DNA of 64,000 bases from Candidatus Gastranaerophilales bacterium. Lineage in GTDB: Bacteria > Cyanobacteriota > Vampirovibrionia > Gastranaerophilales > Gastranaerophilaceae. The position numbers were made by a program, and so were the translations under genes. Shown here one piece after another: positions 62,684 to 64,000 of the stretch; positions within the stretch are counted from its first letter, which is position 1; the number at the start of each line of letters is the position of its first letter. The stretch covers positions 37,289 to 101,288 of the forward strand of contig CALURK010000007.1 in the NCBI GenBank assembly GCA_944323165.1, given 5' to 3'. The notes under the pieces were generated by a model, which was given only the letters and a program-made list of their open reading frames with translations, was not told the origin of the DNA and made no database searches.

Positions 62684-63140
62684 CAAGGTCAACCAGTCGT
62701 GGACAAAAGCTGTCGAGGTTGGCGGGGAATGACGAAAACAAACATATAGGCAAGACCAATGCCAACCGATAAGAAAGGGCAACCAGTATGGAGCAAAAAA
62801 CAGGAGAGGTTGGCAGGGAATGATAAAATCAAACAATTAGGTAAGACTAATGCCAACCGATAAGAAAGGGCAACCAGTTGGGAGCAAAAACAGGAGAGGT
62901 TGGCAGGGAATGACGAAAATAAACGAGTAGGCAAGACCAATGCCAACCGATTAGAAAGGGCAACCAGTCGGGAGCAAAAAACAACAGGGGTTGGCGGGGG
63001 AATGACTAAAACAAATGAGTAGGCAAGACCAATGCCAACCGATTAGAAAGGGCAACCAGTCAGGAGCGAAAAACAGCAGAGGTTGGCGGGGAATGACGAA
63101 AACAAATGAGTAGGCAAGACCATTGCCAACTGACTAGAAA
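62684..63140 (+). repeat. Five 91-bp tandem units between fliO and fliP
   Basis: GGGCAACCAGT recurs at 62777, 62868, 62958 and 63050, with a first divergent unit at 62688, spacing 90-92 bp. Each unit has TGCCAACC and GGTTGGCA arms (for example GGTTGGCAGGGAATGA) and a GGCAAGACCAATGCC stretch. It is markedly GC-richer than the surroundings, and no gene runs through it on either strand. It lies inside the fli operon, so it would form stems in the mRNA just before fliP. Confidence 0.9.
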
Positions 63141-63151
63141 GGTTAAAAAAA

Positions 63152-63790
63152 ATGAATTCTGTAATACAAGATATGAACCCGGTTTTACAAATGCTAACGG
63201 TAATGACGCTATTTTCGCTTCTACCGTTTGTGTTTTGTTGTATGACCTGTTTTTTAAGATTTACAATAGTATTTTCGCTATTAAAAACAGCAATGGGTGT
63301 ACAAGTTCCGCCTGCAATTGTAACAATCGGTTTGTGTATGATTTTAACCTTTTATACAATGGGAAATGTTTTTCAACAAATGTATGATATGGGTTCTGTA
63401 CCGTATCAGAAAAACCAAAATTTGATAGAGGCGATTAGCGAGGGTTCTAAACCTTTAAAAGAATTTATGATGAAACAAACGCGAGAAACCGATTTGGCGT
63501 TCTTTGTGGAATTGAAACACAAAACACCTCCCAAGAGTCCTGAAGATATTACAATTTGGGAAGTCGCTCCTGCTTATATTCTGAGTGAATTGAAAACGGC
63601 ATTTGAGATTGGTTTTATCGTATTTGTACCGTTCATTGTACTTGACTTGGTAGTAGCAAACATACTTCTTGCATTAGGTATGTTCATGTTATCGCCAACA
63701 ATTATTTCACTTCCGTTTAAGTTATTGATATTTATAGCCGTAGACGGATGGGCGTTAATTGTACAGGGTTTGGTACAGAGTTACAACTAG
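63152..63790 (+). CDS. fliP: FliP, flagellar/T3SS export gate protein
   Basis: A 212-residue polytopic protein: PFVFCCMTCFLRFTIVFSLL, VPPAIVTIGLCMILTFYTMG, then the C-terminal GFIVFVPFIVLDLVVANILL and FKLLIFIAVDGWALIVQGL. These are FliP/SctR signatures. The gate forms the channel through which flagellar or effector proteins are secreted. It lacks the cleaved signal peptide of enterobacterial FliP, so it is shorter. AGAAAGGT site upstream; its stop is followed at once by GGGGTAAATAT. Confidence 0.92.
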   Translation: MNSVIQDMNPVLQMLTVMTLFSLLPFVFCCMTCFLRFTIVFSLLKTAMGVQVPPAIVTIGLCMILTFYTMGNVFQQMYDMGSVPYQKNQNLIEAISEGSKPLKEFMMKQTRETDLAFFVELKHKTPPKSPEDITIWEVAPAYILSELKTAFEIGFIVFVPFIVLDLVVANILLALGMFMLSPTIISLPFKLLIFIAVDGWALIVQGLVQSYN

Positions 63791-63824
63791 GGGTAAATAT
63801 ATCTTTCCTTGTAAGGGAGGGTTA

Positions 63825-64000
63825 AAAATACAGATTCCGAAATAAATTCGGAATGACAAATAAAAGTAAATTGAAAATTTAATAAATATGTCATCCTGAA
63901 CTTGGTTCAGGATCCAATGAAGGAGAAGTCCTTCGGTGAGAAGCAGAAAGATTCCGAAATAAATTCGGAATGACAAATAAAAGTAAATTGAAAATTTAAT
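63825..64000. repeat. Dispersed palindromes of the same family as the 25-26 kb array
   Basis: TTCCGAAATAAATTCGGAA at about 63828 and 63952 and TCCTGAACTTGGTTCAGGA at about 63893, in reversed orientation relative to the large array. GAAGTCCTTCGGTGAG lies between. No gene is seen to the window end. Confidence 0.85.

Noticed and set aside
62689..62946. An 85-codon open frame running through the 91-bp array on the minus strand
   Set aside because: It simply reads the tandem repeat and ends within it; no start signal and no conserved sequence.

Overview
The window is AT-rich and densely coded. It looks like one stretch of chromosome from a Gram-negative-type, flagellated or T3SS-bearing bacterium. 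My best guess is a non-photosynthetic relative of the cyanobacteria (Vampirovibrionia/Melainabacteria, Gastranaerophilales-like). The grounds are a CsaB-type pyruvyl transferase, a SpoIID/LytB protein, an RpaB-like OmpR regulator, MEP-pathway IspG, FliO/FliP and SPOA proteins, and several lineage-specific-looking proteins that begin with a short Asn-rich leader and an F-x-[GA]-[KR]-like motif. This placement is inference; no rRNA gene is present to confirm it. I see no tRNA, rRNA, CRISPR array, prophage or classical transposase.

Layout. 1-3.5 kb: tail of tsaE, tsaB, then an OmpR regulator and its membrane histidine kinase separated by a structured repeat. 3.5-6.5 kb: a secreted small protein, then a kdgK-eda-csaB operon on the minus strand. 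6.6-12.1 kb: a CHASE2 adenylate cyclase, two tandem GNAT-like paralogues, an intact HD-GYP protein, and a convergent GAF/HD-GYP protein whose metal-binding motif is broken. 12.4-20.7 kb: a SEC-C protein, a lone rpmH too short for routine ORF calling, a Cys-rich small protein, two large unknown proteins, a glycosyltransferase with an ABC sugar permease, and a promoter-to-terminator unit that may be a small RNA. 20.8-29.3 kb: anmK, a matrixin-like protease, and a KS/KR/DH set resembling part of an aryl-polyene pathway, split by a 1.5 kb array of about 90-bp palindromic units that contains a GIY-YIG nuclease gene; then SpoIID. 29.3-41.9 kb: adenine deaminase, unknowns, GT9, an LCP protein, nitroreductases, two kinase-fold paralogues, a metal-efflux permease, and an XRE regulator with palindromic operators beside a LysM/tandem-repeat/glycine-zipper protein. 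42-52.3 kb: a chemotaxis-like signalling module (solute-binding lipoprotein, FimV-like membrane protein, double CheW, REC-GGDEF, minimal MCP, CheA-REC hybrid). 52.3-60.9 kb: phosphoesterase, small XRE unit, ispG, aroC-aroK-aroB, HxlR, UPF0210, DAHP synthase. 61-64 kb: SPOA-domain protein, fliO, a 91-bp tandem array, fliP, palindromic repeats.

How it works together. Shikimate genes (aroC, aroK, aroB and a type I-beta DAHP synthase) make the window one centre of aromatic biosynthesis. Second-messenger signalling recurs: cAMP (CHASE2 cyclase), c-di-GMP synthesis (REC-GGDEF with an I-site) and turnover (HD-GYP), linked to a CheA/CheW/MCP array and to the export apparatus at the right end. Envelope genes (CsaB, LCP, SpoIID, AnmK, GT4, GT9, LysM) are scattered throughout.

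The most interesting signals are a recurrent leaderless start architecture (-10 box, 6-7 nt, ATG), the palindrome array with its embedded GIY-YIG gene, a 91-bp array inside the fli operon, the kinase-fold tandem pair, the FimV-like hub in the chemotaxis-like cluster, the inactivated HD-GYP protein, and the possible small RNA.
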